From: Tridacna crocea
Lineage: Eukaryota; Mollusca; Bivalvia; Cardiida; Cardiidae
Direction: 5' to 3'
Length of the DNA stretch: 64,000 bases
Assembly: GCA_943736015.1 (NCBI GenBank)
Contig: OX031070.1
Span: 20,295,673-20,359,672 of the forward strand
In this document: piece after piece, positions 22,501 through 29,072 of the stretch
Numbering within the stretch: position 1 is the stretch's first letter
Layout: each line of letters starts with the position of its first letter
Notes under the pieces: generated by a model
Told to the model about the DNA's origin: nothing
Seen by the model: the letters and a program-made list of their open reading frames with translations, nothing else
Databases searched by the model: none
Program-made: the position numbers and the translations under genes

Positions 22501-24796
22501 CAGTAACGGAGGACAGTTGAATATTACCATGGGTGTTCAAAACAGAGGAAGAAACAACCGAAATAGATTTTCAGATAGTCAGTTCAGTGTTGCACATAGT
22601 AGAAATGCTCACACAAGGAATCTCAATGTAAATCAAATAAATGGGTTGAATCTTGAAATTAGAACCGGCTTGCAGAATTTACGCCACCATGGTAACAGTA
22701 TACCACTCCAGCCAATGAGATCGTTCAAATCTAGTGTAAATCCTGGTGCCACACTGTCTTCCAGCTCAACTGATATTGGAGAATCATCTACATCTGCAGA
22801 ATCTCTAGAGAGTAGTCCTAATTTCACACCAGAATCACCAGATATGGATCGGGAACCAGTTGTGTCCAATGAGAATGGAAAGCAGGAGGCAAATGAAGAT
22901 GCAGATATTACAGTTAAACAATTTATGGATAAACAATTTGGACCTTTTTCTAGAGTTAGGCGGTACCCTACAACAATGTCTCAATCATGGACAAGTACAC
23001 AACTTGGTTCAGCTGGAATGCCTAACTTCAGTCATAGTGTCTCTCTAGGCTCTTTCTTACCTAACCAAGACATTTGTAGAAATAACAGTGATGATCGGAT
23101 AACTAGCGAGGAAAGAGTGTCCCAAATGCATGGAAGTGTTTTGTCAGATTGTAAGCTACAAGACAATCAGTTATTGAGATCAAAGTCAGAACAGTTAAAG
23201 ACAAATGGCAGTTTGAAAACACCACCTTTTAAAGGCATTGTCAGGAGTCAAACAACAAGTAGTAACTTACCACTGCCACAGGCAGGATACGGGGCTCGAG
23301 TATCATATGTTGAACCTGACGAAATTTCACGATTTATGAATGAACAGAGAAGGGCCAAATCAGGAGACTTTTCACATTTTCATCACAATACATGTCCTCC
23401 TGACAACATAGATTCAAATGTTAGTGAGTGCTCATCATCTTCTCAAAACAGTAAAAATATGTCCATTAGAAACCTTGATCCTGATAAAATTATTGTGTCT
23501 AAAAGACAAGATCTTCTGAGAGAGTTAAGACTGTCTCACTTACTTCAACATCCGGACCAGCCTGCATCACAGTTGACATCAGTTAAGGTCAGTAATCATG
23601 ACATTGATACAAATAAAGTAAATAAACATGTTAGTGAAGTGCAAAACACTGGCATAGCAATAAGTAATGATGCTCATTATCCAGATAACTCATACAGAAA
23701 AGTAACCAGACATACACAATTAAAATCTGATGACAGAAGTGAAGAGAAAGATGAGTCTAGTCTAAATGGTGTACCACATCAAACAATTTCAGATACAAAC
23801 TCTCTTATTTCTAATAGTGACTCTAGCAAAAATTCAACTCCAGTAAAAACTTTAAGGAATAAAGTCAAAGAAGCTAATAGAAATCCTATAATGAGTAAGA
23901 GTTGGCATGGCAGCCATGTTGAGTCATGTGAGGAGAACTTGCCTGAATGGATGCCTGGAACAGATACATTAGGGCGTAATGTAAATACTCATTTTGACAA
24001 GAAAGTTGTGGATAAGGATGTCTCAAATTTATTTTATCCTCCATATAAACCATCTCATGATATTGGTGTGATGCATAACACAGATGCAATTCCAAGCAGT
24101 GATATGAGAGCCTGTGCTGCACAAATGTACAACTATGAAACAGAAGACAGACTGTTGAAAAAAAGCAAGAGGAAACATTTACATAAGAGACATTCTGCGG
24201 GATGTTTTCCAGTGAAACGAGAATCAAGTGGTGTCCAATCAAATCATCAGTCTCCATCTAGACCAAAACTGTCTCACAAACTTAAGGGCTTCCAGATCAA
24301 AGATAGGAATTCAGGTCACAGATGCTGTGACAGTTTGACTGACAGTATGAAAGACCAGTGTTGTGATAAAATCAAAAAACATTCATTTGAGGATTTTGAA
24401 CCAGATGTGACTGAATCCAGTGAAATGCCATCATTATTGTACAGCAAAAACATTGCCTCACCTCCATGTTTAGTCGGCCCACATTTTGATCATATAAATA
24501 GTCCTGGGAACTGCGATAGGGCTGGGGATAGACATTCACTTTTTCCTTCAAAAAGTCAGAAAAGAAGATCAAAGTCACTTGGAAGGATTGAAAATGTTAA
24601 ATCCCCAGAGAGAAGAGCAGAGAATAGTTCAGGAAGACGACATCATCCAAGAGCCAAGAAAGCACAGCTATTACAATCAGGAAAGAGTAATCTATTGAAT
24701 GATGACATTGTGCGTAATAGGAATAATGTAGCTGAAATCACAGAGCCAGAGTTTGGGGTGACTGGTCCAGCAAGAACTGATTCAAAATTAATATAA
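4207..24796 (+). CDS. VWC-domain single-pass membrane protein with PPxY tail; join(4207..4543,14957..15094,21987..24796)
   Basis: Three exons splice in one frame with GT-AG junctions, all phase 1, giving a predicted 1094-residue protein. Order: signal peptide (about 1-26), VWC domain (about 31-95), short stalk, transmembrane helix (about 123-145) followed by a basic stop-transfer stretch RLRQRR, then a cytoplasmic tail of about 940 residues. The tail begins with three PPxY motifs (about 191-194, 199-202, 208-211) and is otherwise Ser/Asn/Asp/Lys-rich and low in hydrophobic residues, so probably disordered. By family knowledge, VWC domains bind extracellular ligands (often BMP-type) or matrix, and PPxY motifs recruit WW-domain proteins such as NEDD4-type ubiquitin ligases. 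A role as a cell-surface receptor or adaptor regulated by ubiquitination is inference. DGCR2 and other VWC or PPxY membrane proteins are possible relatives, but the lectin and LDL-A domains of DGCR2 are absent here. Further 5' exons, coding or untranslated, cannot be excluded. Confidence 0.82.
4974..5202 (+). mobile_element. Family A copy, complete (intron 1)
   Basis: Hairpin with near-perfect arms; ends TTAACTCATTACC and GGTAATGGGTTAA. Confidence 0.85.
5226..5275. mobile_element. Foldback element FB, half copy
   Basis: Only one arm ('agaataagacaaagaacatt' and 'cttaagaatgattgttgaat') is present. Confidence 0.4.
5554..5780 (+). mobile_element. Family A copy, complete (intron 1)
   Basis: Arms carry a paired G-to-A change: AAAAGAAGAAAAT on the left, ATTTTCTTCTTTT on the right. 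Confidence 0.8.
6021..6219 (-). mobile_element. Family A copy, hairpin half deleted
   Basis: The left arm ends at 'aaaatgctg' and joins directly to 'ttttctacccttccc'. Confidence 0.75.
6216..6444 (+). mobile_element. Family B copy, complete
   Basis: TTAACCCTTTACCCCATAAGG to GAGTAAAGGGTTAA, palindrome around GAAATTGCTTGTCACAAGC; shares its left TTAA with the family A copy at 6021-6219. Confidence 0.8.
6566..6940 (-). mobile_element. Family A copy with internal tandem expansion
   Basis: The 'gtcgtctgcaaatgctttct' block occurs twice (about 6733-6757 and 6773-6797), followed by a second run of the distal half. Hairpin arms have the paired change CATCGTGGG/CCCACGATG. Confidence 0.75.
6941..7848. 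other. Intronic sequence, no exon seen
   Basis: Only the hairpin at 7471-7500 stands out. Confidence 0.5.
7471..7500. repeat. Perfect short hairpin
   Basis: AGAATCGTCT-AATCG-AGACGATTCT within a non-repetitive stretch, itself flanked by 'tgttgtgagt' and 'acccacaaca' that pair loosely. Confidence 0.6.
7849..8077 (+). mobile_element. Family A copy, complete (intron 1)
   Basis: Standard ends; the arms have several unpaired changes near the base. Confidence 0.82.
8267..8494 (+). mobile_element. Family A copy, complete (intron 1)
   Basis: The left TTAA is mutated to CTAA; the palindrome is perfect. Confidence 0.82.
8547..8752 (+). mobile_element. Family A copy, decayed
   Basis: Outer segments align; the hairpin core is eroded to 'gaaaatgaatgtcaccgctg'. 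Confidence 0.6.
8818..8945 (-). mobile_element. Family A fragment, decayed
   Basis: Proximal end and partial hairpin ('gaaaatgttggttacctgca'). Confidence 0.5.
8952..9192 (-). mobile_element. Family A copy with duplicated hairpin centre
   Basis: Two tandem centre motifs, 'atgctggtagccagcat' and 'atgctgggagctagcat'. Confidence 0.65.
9396..9624 (-). mobile_element. Family A copy, complete
   Basis: Intact palindrome and both TTAA ends; belongs to the 'aaaacattgtggg / ctaccctgctggaaacaaa' subgroup. Confidence 0.85.
9701..9931 (+). mobile_element. Family B copy, complete
   Basis: Same termini as the 6216 copy; palindrome around GAAATTGCTCGTCACGAGC. Confidence 0.8.
10140..10230 (-). mobile_element. 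Family A right-half fragment
   Basis: Begins in the hairpin right arm 'accagcattttctccttttc'; shares the TTAA at 10227 with the next fragment. Confidence 0.5.
10227..10325 (-). mobile_element. Family A left-half fragment
   Basis: TTAACCCATTCTACACAATCC through 'gaaaatgctggtaatg', then broken off at the palindrome centre. Confidence 0.6.
10535..10553 (-). repeat. Solo terminus of the GGTAAAAAAGCC-array element
   Basis: Read on the - strand it is GGATGTAGGTAAAAAAGCC, matching the outer end of the 29073-30324 element. Confidence 0.5.
10611..10830 (+). repeat. Dispersed repeat R1, copy 1
   Basis: It shares long stretches with 51258-51580, for example 'gatgcaccctctattggatg' and 'cacatgaagcgataagcaga'. 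It lies between two termini of the GGTAAAAAAGCC-array type. Confidence 0.6.
10841..10913 (-). repeat. Solo terminal array of the GGTAAAAAAGCC motif
   Basis: Five units of 'tttttacctatggcc' type, in the same orientation as the terminus at 10535. No opposing array is seen within several kb, so this is a broken element. Confidence 0.55.
11314..11547. mobile_element. Inverted-repeat element (GGGGCATT...AATGCCCC), copy 1
   Basis: Left 'gcaacacatggaaaggggca' opposes right 'aatgcccctattgcgtgtta'. Inside are paired 'cagcctg..cagtccgtgcaggctaa'-type blocks. It resembles short dispersed elements I recall as abundant in bivalves. Confidence 0.55.
11631..13941 (+). mobile_element. Helentron-like element 1 with 145-bp tandem array
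   Basis: It starts in a T run with AGCTCACCTGAG and a small hairpin (GCACGAAGTGC), and ends CTCAGGTGAGC, then the hairpin GGGCCATCATGGCCC and TCTTG. The two subterminal segments are inverted copies of each other. The interior is about 15 tandem 145-bp units. This layout (subterminal inverted repeat, internal minisatellite, 3' hairpin, insertion in a T tract) matches non-autonomous Helentron-type elements as described in bivalves. No Rep/helicase coding is present. It is inserted in the central palindrome of a family A copy. Confidence 0.7.
11716..13890. repeat. Tandem array, 145-bp period, about 15 units
   Basis: The phrase 'agaaaaacctt.tgta.gctctagaggcc' recurs at 11716, 11861, 12006, 12151, 12296, 12441, 12586 and onward. 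Central units (about 12150-13150) are nearly identical, while units after 13166 are clearly diverged, the usual sign of recent homogenisation in the middle of the array. 145 is not a multiple of 3, so the repeated 71-residue open frames are not a protein repeat. Confidence 0.92.
14289..14508 (+). mobile_element. Family A copy, decayed
   Basis: Hairpin reduced to 'tttgctggttaccaccattt'; shares its right TTAA with the next copy. Confidence 0.55.
14505..14734 (+). mobile_element. Family A copy, complete
   Basis: Right arm interrupted (CAGCATAATTTTCC); both TTAA ends present. Confidence 0.82.
14740..14887 (+). mobile_element. Family A right-hand fragment
   Basis: From the hairpin to GGTAAAGGGTTAA, ending 69 bp before exon 2 of the VWC gene. 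Confidence 0.6.
14947..14956 (+). promoter_or_regulatory. Splice acceptor of exon 2
   Basis: The pyrimidine tract TTTTTTCTATTTTCTTCAG directly precedes the exon, and the frame matches exon 1. Confidence 0.75.
14957..15094 (+). CDS. Exon 2: transmembrane helix
   Basis: A 138-bp exon lies between a pyrimidine-rich acceptor (TTTTCTTCAG, ending 14956) and a strong donor GTAAGT (from 15095). It reads through in the frame set by exon 1. The product is a short acidic juxtamembrane stretch (KASEDSMTD), a hydrophobic helix of about 22 residues rich in V/L/T, and then RLRQRR on the presumed cytoplasmic side. It is phase 1 at both ends, so skipping it would keep the frame but remove the membrane anchor and give a soluble form (inference). 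Confidence 0.85.
15123..16005 (-). mobile_element. Family A copy split by the 15229-15881 foldback
   Basis: Left part ends 'ggtaacaagtattt'; right part resumes 'ttctcctttccccacaat' and runs to AGTAAAGAGTTAA. Confidence 0.6.
15229..15881. mobile_element. Foldback element with about 220-bp arms, inserted in family A
   Basis: Left arm about 15325-15544 and right arm about 15561-15793 are inverted copies separated by a 16-bp spacer; for example 'aacaacacctgataaaaaag' opposes 'cttttttatcgggtgttgtt'. The outer start ATACCTCCGC after a T run resembles the Helentron-like 5' ends, but the TCTTG end is not seen. No coding potential is recognised. Confidence 0.6.
16238..16263 (+). CDS. Possible alternative terminal exon of the VWC gene (short tail)
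   Basis: A good acceptor (CTTTTTTTTTCTCAACAG, ending 16237) is followed in phase 1 by codons for HGKYLDYL and TGA at 16261-16263. Joined to exon 2 it would give a protein of about 166 residues that keeps the VWC domain and membrane helix but lacks the PPxY tail. No nearby AATAAA is visible, so the case rests only on the acceptor and the frame. Confidence 0.22.
16534..18140 (-). mobile_element. Family A copy split by Helentron-like element 2
   Basis: Left part ends 'accagtattttctccttttt'; right part resumes 'ttccacaatgttttcatccc' and ends GGTAAAGAGTTAA. Confidence 0.72.
16644..18018 (+). mobile_element. Helentron-like element 2 with 157-159-bp tandem array
   Basis: It begins TTTTTATACGCCCGTC with a GTCGAAGAC hairpin and ends GACGGGCGTAT, then the hairpin GCGACAATTTGCCGC and TCTTG. 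The subterminal blocks are inverted copies. The interior repeats a unit containing 'ccggagcatatctccaaaac' at about 16712, 16870, 17167, 17321, 17480, 17637 and 17791, with one shortened unit near 17020. It is inserted in the palindrome of the family A copy at 16534-18140. Confidence 0.7.
18137..18362 (+). mobile_element. Family A copy
   Basis: Shares its left TTAA with the previous copy; the right end is mutated to GGGTGAA. Confidence 0.68.
18510..18742 (-). mobile_element. Family A copy, complete
   Basis: Head-to-tail with the next copy, sharing the TTAA at 18739-18742. Confidence 0.82.
18739..18967 (-). mobile_element. Family A copy, complete
   Basis: Same orientation as its neighbour; the sequences differ at many sites, so this is not a recent tandem duplication. 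Confidence 0.82.
19040..20686 (+). mobile_element. Helentron-like element 3 (AGCTCCACTGGC type)
   Basis: It starts AGCTCCACTGGC with the hairpin GGCCGAAGGCC and a GTCC/GTCCGT microsatellite, and ends GCCAGTGGAGC, then GGGCCATCATGGCCC and TCTTG. The interior has about five diverged units of 165-170 bp carrying 'agggctaccaaatttggcat' and 'agccctggggtcaaa'. The 3' hairpin is identical to that of element 1 although the interiors are unrelated. A family A end fragment (20566-20646) lies just inside its 3' end. Confidence 0.65.
20566..20646 (+). mobile_element. Family A right-end fragment inside Helentron-like element 3
   Basis: 'tgaaggccctctttttcatg' and 'cttgtgtggtaaagggtaa' align to the family A right end. 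Confidence 0.45.
21117..21262 (+). mobile_element. SINE S2 fragment in intron 2
   Basis: Contains 'cactggcccacacacttagc' and 'acaagtactggtgcagttcc', the body of the 32390 SINE; the tail is lost. Confidence 0.55.
21262..21960 (+). mobile_element. Internal fragment of the AGCTCCACTGGC-type element, upstream of exon 3
   Basis: Four diverged units ('agccctggggtcaaa', 'cccaggggtcacaagtttta', 'cctagggctaccaaatttgg') run up to about 25 bp before the exon 3 acceptor. No 5' or 3' terminus is present. Confidence 0.65.
21987..24796 (+). CDS. Exon 3: long cytoplasmic tail with PPxY motifs, terminal exon
   Basis: A 2810-bp exon begins after TTTTTCCAG (ending 21986) and stays open to TAA at 24794-24796. 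The split codon makes Arg159, followed by YGHRREH. Three PPxY motifs fall in the first 55 residues (PPPPY, KPPYY, QPPPYEE). A Ser/Thr/Glu/Pro-rich stretch lies near residues 415-446. Basic-x-x-Ser motifs recur (about 556 RSKSE, 612 RRAKSG, 893 KRHSAG, 1018 RRSKSLG), as in AGC-kinase or 14-3-3 sites (inference). The reading frame also runs open upstream to 21884, but that part is repeat DNA before the acceptor. The protein ends SKLI, which is not a C-terminal SKL peroxisomal signal. A family A element starts 28 bp after the stop. Confidence 0.85.
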
Positions 24797-24800
24797 TAAA
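24795..24800 (+). promoter_or_regulatory. Candidate polyadenylation signal overlapping the stop codon
   Basis: AATAAA shares its first two bases with the TAA stop at 24794-24796. If used, the 3' UTR would be only about 20-30 nt and would end at or just before the family A element at 24825. Downstream alternatives exist (for example 31165). Confidence 0.35.
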
Positions 24801-24824
24801 ATATGCTTTGCAAATGCATTCAAT

Positions 24825-25053
24825 TTAACTCTTTACCAAACGACAAAGTTTTGGACTGATCCAAATTGAAAGCACTTGCAAACGACAAAATAAACATAAC
24901 TAAAAAAATTGAAATTTGTTTCCAGCAGGGTAGAAAACATCATGGAAAAAGGAGAAAATTCTAGTGTCCAGCATTTTCTCCTTTTCCCACAATGTTTCCA
25001 AGGGCTTTTATCTCAGGGTCGTAAAAACCAGGAATTATTTGGTAAAGGGCTAA
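24825..25053 (+). mobile_element. Family A copy just after the VWC gene
   Basis: Starts 28 bp after the stop codon; hairpin centre changed to 'attctagtgtccagcatt'. Confidence 0.8.
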
Positions 25054-25084
25054 AGGAAGCCAAAATTTTGTTGGTTATTAAAGA

Positions 25085-25250
25085 GTTAAATAAGGCTCAA
25101 ATTGTGGAGCTTGTCTTTGGTAGGTTAGAAAGGGATATTGTGGGAAAAGGAGATAATGCTGGCTAACGGCATTTTTTCCTTTTCCCACAATGTTTATAAA
25201 GGCTTTTTCCTCTTGTCAATTTAAATTGATAATTTACAGGTAAAGAGATA
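25085..25250 (+). mobile_element. Family A fragment
   Basis: Hairpin 'gataatgctggctaacggca' and the right end; the left third is missing. Confidence 0.55.
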
Positions 25251-25474
25251 AACTTTCCAACAAAATTGTATTTATATGTTCAGATACTGTTAGACTTTGT
25301 ACAGGTGATTCTATTTGTGCCATTACAAAGTGCCAGTCTGAGAGCAAGGATGAAAAAGACAATGATATTGTTGTTTGCATGTAAGATTTGAAAAAGTGTA
25401 ATTTGAGTAAGTGAGAGAAAAATTTGAGGTTTTTTTTTTTAATTGTGTTTGTTTTGTCAGGAAATGAAATTGAA

Positions 25475-25701
25475 TTTACCCTTTACCAAACAACACAATT
25501 TTAGACTAGTCCAAATTGAAAGCACTTGCAGACTACAAAATAAATGCAACTCAAAAATTGAACTTTGTTTCCAGCAGGGTAGAAAACATTGTTGGAAAAG
25601 GAGAAAATGCTGTTTACCAGCATTTTCTCCTTTTCCCACAGTGTTTTCAAAAGGTTTTTTATATCAGGGTGATAAAAACCAGAGATTGTTTGGGAAAGGA
25701 C
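25475..25701 (+). mobile_element. Family A copy, near complete
   Basis: Strong palindrome with CTGTTTACCAG centre; TTAA lost at both ends (TTTA, GGGA). Confidence 0.75.
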
Positions 25702-25834
25702 CCTTTACTGCACAAACCCATGTATAATTGACCTTGTGGAGGAAGACTTTTAAAAATATTAAGGGGAAAGGAAAAAATTTGCAAAGTCTTTAATATTTAG
25801 TCTGTTAACCTCAACTTACAGAGCTTTTGCTAAT

Positions 25835-25890
25835 GGTGTAGATCAAGATCAGACTGCACAGAATGTGCAGTGTGATCTTTGATCTACACT
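25835..25890. repeat. Palindrome of the AGATCAGACTGCA family
   Basis: 'ggtgtagatcaagatcagac' pairs with 'gtgatctttgatctacact' around an 'acagaatgt' loop. Confidence 0.6.
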
Positions 25891-26576
25891 GTACAATAGG
25901 GAGATAGTATTCCCCAAAACATGCCTTTGAAATAGCAACATTTTAGTTTTAACTAGCAAATTAAAAATTGTTTTTAGTTATACAGCAGGATAAGGGTTAA
26001 AACTCAGGATCAATAAAGGATTAAGAAAGGATATAGACTTTATTTTGACTGCTTACAGCAGTTGACTGTTGAAAACAGGTGGTCTCTAAGACAGGCTCAA
26101 CTGTATTTTAGGTTGTATGACAGGGTAACTGGAAGGAAATGTAAGGGAGTATGAAGTGTTGAAAAAAGAGCCCCTCGTACTGTAAGTAGGTGTCAGAATT
26201 TCAAGTGTGAGTGTGCATCAGAGCCAAGCCTTCATACAAAGAACAAAAAGAAATTTCTTTAAAAACAGTAGAGCAGCAGTTCAGTTAGATCATAATTATG
26301 ACAGTGATCAGAAGTACAGTTACTTTTGTTTTTTTCCCAACACACATCTGGTCAGTACTTTAAAATATGATACAATGTTTTTATGCATTTTTGACATGTT
26401 AGCAATATTATGTAGATCTGTTAGAGGAACTTTTTTGTGTGTGTTTGTTATGACTTATCATTAGTGAGCCGTTATGTGTTTTTGTTAGAGTGTTAAGGTA
26501 CTGTCACTCTCCTGGTGTCATCATCATCAGTGTCATGTAAAACTTTGATATTTTTAAAAGCTTTGAATTATACGGC

Positions 26577-26797
26577 CTGCAACACATAAAAAGGGTCATT
26601 TTGACATTTTCGTAAAATTTCGTCTCAGATCAGCCTGCACAGTCCACGCAGGCTAATCAGAAACTGCATTTTATGACTACAGTAGATTTTGTACAAAAAC
26701 AGAGAGTATTGTTTCGGATTAGCCTTGGTTGACTGCACAATCGGCCTACACAGGCTGAACTGAGACAACTCTACGCAAATGTCTGAATGCCCCTCAG
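26577..26797. mobile_element. Inverted-repeat element (GGGGCATT...AATGCCCC), copy 2
   Basis: More diverged relative of 11314-11547. It keeps 'cagatcagcctgcacagtcc' and 'cgcaggctaatcag' and the 3' 'gaatgcccctcaggctgttg'. Confidence 0.5.
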
Positions 26798-27037
26798 GCT
26801 GTTGCAGTCCTTATGAAGACCTGTGTCATTACTGACAATGTTTCCCCAGACTTGTACAAGCTGTTCACTTTCAAAAGGGCAAGTAACCATGAAATTATTT
26901 TTAAAACATTTTTTCCCTTTATTGACTGAATTTTCACTGGTGTGAGAAAGCGGGGAGACACTTGTGTAGGTGCATTGGCCACCGTCTTTTGTGTACAAAT
27001 GCAATGAAATAAAGTAAATCTTGCTAGAAAATAGCAT

Positions 27038-27112
27038 TTAAGGTTGGTCCAAGGCAAATGCATTTGCAGACATCGTAAAGTTGTTTCAAAAGATGGGATT
27101 TGTTTTTTCATT
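27038..27112 (+). mobile_element. Family A left-hand fragment
   Basis: 'aggttggtccaaggcaaatg' followed by 'catttgcagacatcgtaaag'. Confidence 0.4.
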
Positions 27113-27127
27113 TTTGAGATTGATGAG

Positions 27128-27356
27128 TTATATCTTTACCAAACGACTAAATCTTAGACTGGTCCAAATTGAAAGCATATGCAGACGACAAAATAAGTGT
27201 AACTCAAAAATACAAATTGTTTCCAGCAGGGTAGAAGACATTGTTGTGTAAAGGAGAAAATGCTGGTTACCAGCAGTTTCTCCTTTTCCCACATGGTTTT
27301 CAAAAGGTTTCTGTCTCAGGGTCGTCAAAAGTCAGGACTATGTGGTAAAAAGTTAA
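27128..27356 (+). mobile_element. Family A copy
   Basis: Left TTAA mutated; hairpin arms mismatched near the base; ends AAAAGTTAA. Confidence 0.75.
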
Positions 27357-27415
27357 TTGTTTTTGGTACATGTGTGTACATTCTACATATCCTATCAATG
27401 AATATTATACAGAGG

Positions 27416-27644
27416 TTAACCCTTTACTAGATGAAAAAATTTTAGCCTTGTCCAAATTGAAAGCATTTGAAGATGACAATTTCAGTGTGGCTCAAATTTT
27501 GGAGTTGTTCTTTGATAGGGTAGAAAACATTGTGGGAAAAAGAGAAAAGGCTGGTTACCAGCATTTTCTCCTTTTCCTACAAAGTTTTCAAAAGGCATCT
27601 TTACAAAGGTTGTTCAAAGTTAGCATTGTACTGTAAAGGGTTGA
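27416..27644 (+). mobile_element. Family A copy, 'TTTACTAGATGA' subgroup
   Basis: Shares 'ttactagatga', 'agccttgtccaaat' and 'tctttgatagggtagaaaac' with 44418 and, less closely, 58592. Confidence 0.78.
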
Positions 27645-28112
27645 AAAGCTTAATTACAAATGAAAGCAACAGATAGAGTGGAATACTGTTTACTTCTTTC
27701 AAAGGAATCATCTGGATAAATAAGATGCATAGGCTGTTGTAAAATAACTGGACACATTGTTAATGCCTGATTGTTTGTATGGCTGATTTGGTATGTATTG
27801 CTATTTTCATCTGTTGTACATCATGCCAACATCTGTTATGTTCTTGAATTAATATTGATTATTGAACCATATTGTTTATGACTTCAGCATTTATGACAGT
27901 GTGAAGATGTTTGTTTTATGTTGTAGCCTATCAGTAAGAAATGCCGTCATAGCAGCTTATTTGTAAAATTTCTCACCAGACGAAATACTGTTCAACTTAT
28001 CCTTGTTGAAAGCATGTGCAGGTAACGCAGATGAATTGATAGATCTTCTGGTAAAGTTTGTCTTCAGGGTTGCGTCTTGAGCTGCAACATGGGATTGCTG
28101 CAATGTATATTT

Positions 28113-28150
28113 TGTCTTCCCCCCCCACCCCCCCACCCCCCCCACCCCTT
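28113..28150 (+). repeat. C-rich low-complexity tract
   Basis: Runs of C interrupted by single A bases ('ccccccaccc' repeated). Any Pro-rich frame across it is not a gene. Confidence 0.9.
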
Positions 28151-28201
28151 TCCCCAAATTATCACCAGGAAAATCCTGCAAATGTAAGTCTAAATTTCAG
28201 C

Positions 28202-28932
28202 TTAACTCTTTACCAAACGACAAATTTTAGGTTTGTCCAAATCCAAAGCTCCCCGTGGGGTCCCGGGGGTTTTTTACTTTATAGAATAGGACCTCGGCCT
28301 TTCTCTATGGCATGTCGTAGAAGGCGACTAAAATTAGAGACAAACGGCTGCTTTCCTCGTAATTCGTAGGATTGCAGCAGGCTGGGTAGTTCTTATTCCA
28401 AATCCTATATTTTTTTTCTTGATGTAAATAGGGTTTGGAATGGGAATCAGTTGGCCTGTGGGACCCCGTGTGGTTTAATCGGGGGGTATAAGAATAAACC
28501 ACTGCAGTCCCGCGATCGTCACATCTGCCATTTCATCTGGCGGAACAAAAGTGACAGCATGCATGTCGTAAAAAGCGACAAAAGGGGCATCATTTTGTGT
28601 TTCATCCATTCCTCATTTATCATGTTTGTCTTATGTTGTTGCACATGTATGTTATTTTCACCTCGCATTATTGTTTACTAAGTAAGTGCGCCCAATATGA
28701 CCTAAGTTGTCGACGGGCCATAAAACACTATTCATTCATTCAAATCCAAAGCATTTGCAGACGACAAAATAAAAATGATTGAAAATTTGAAATTTGATTT
28801 TTGAAGGGTAGAAAACATTGTGGGAAAAGGAGAAAATGCTGATTATCAGCATTTTCTCCTTTTCCCACAATGTTTTCTATAGGCCTCTTTCTCAGGATTG
28901 TCGAAAGCAGGGATTGTGTGGTAATGGGTTAA
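28202..28932 (+). mobile_element. Family A copy split by the retroelement at 28250
   Basis: The two parts rejoin exactly if one copy of the 12-bp duplication is removed; both TTAA ends present. Confidence 0.82.
28250..28740 (+). mobile_element. SINE or LINE-tail retroelement with 12-bp target duplication
   Basis: 491 bp flanked by CAAATCCAAAGC at 28238-28249 and 28741-28752, splitting a family A copy. It ends in an ATTC/CATT tandem tail (TATTCATTCATT), typical of non-LTR retrotransposition without poly(A). The body contains 'ggcatgtcgtagaaggcgac'. No reverse transcriptase coding is present. Confidence 0.75.
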
Positions 28933-29072
28933 AAAATCATCTCATTTTACAATTGCTCATAAAGAGAGGACATTTGAAACAAAATATATATCATGAGTTC
29001 ACTTATATATCATGAGTTTACCTATATCATAAAATTGTGGTATCTTCAAGGTTGAAGCTTGATGTTTTATAG

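Larger units (their letters stand above)
25702..27037. other. Gene-free stretch
   Basis: Holds the palindrome at 25835 and the inverted-repeat element at 26577; the rest is unassigned. Confidence 0.5.

Noticed and set aside
22019-24578. Minus-strand and other-frame open frames within the large exon
   Set aside because: Shadows of the 970-codon frame; composition is implausible (Cys/His/Trp-rich with no domain).
28058-28369. Proline-run open frame
   Set aside because: Created by the C-rich tract at 28113-28150 and the retroelement downstream.
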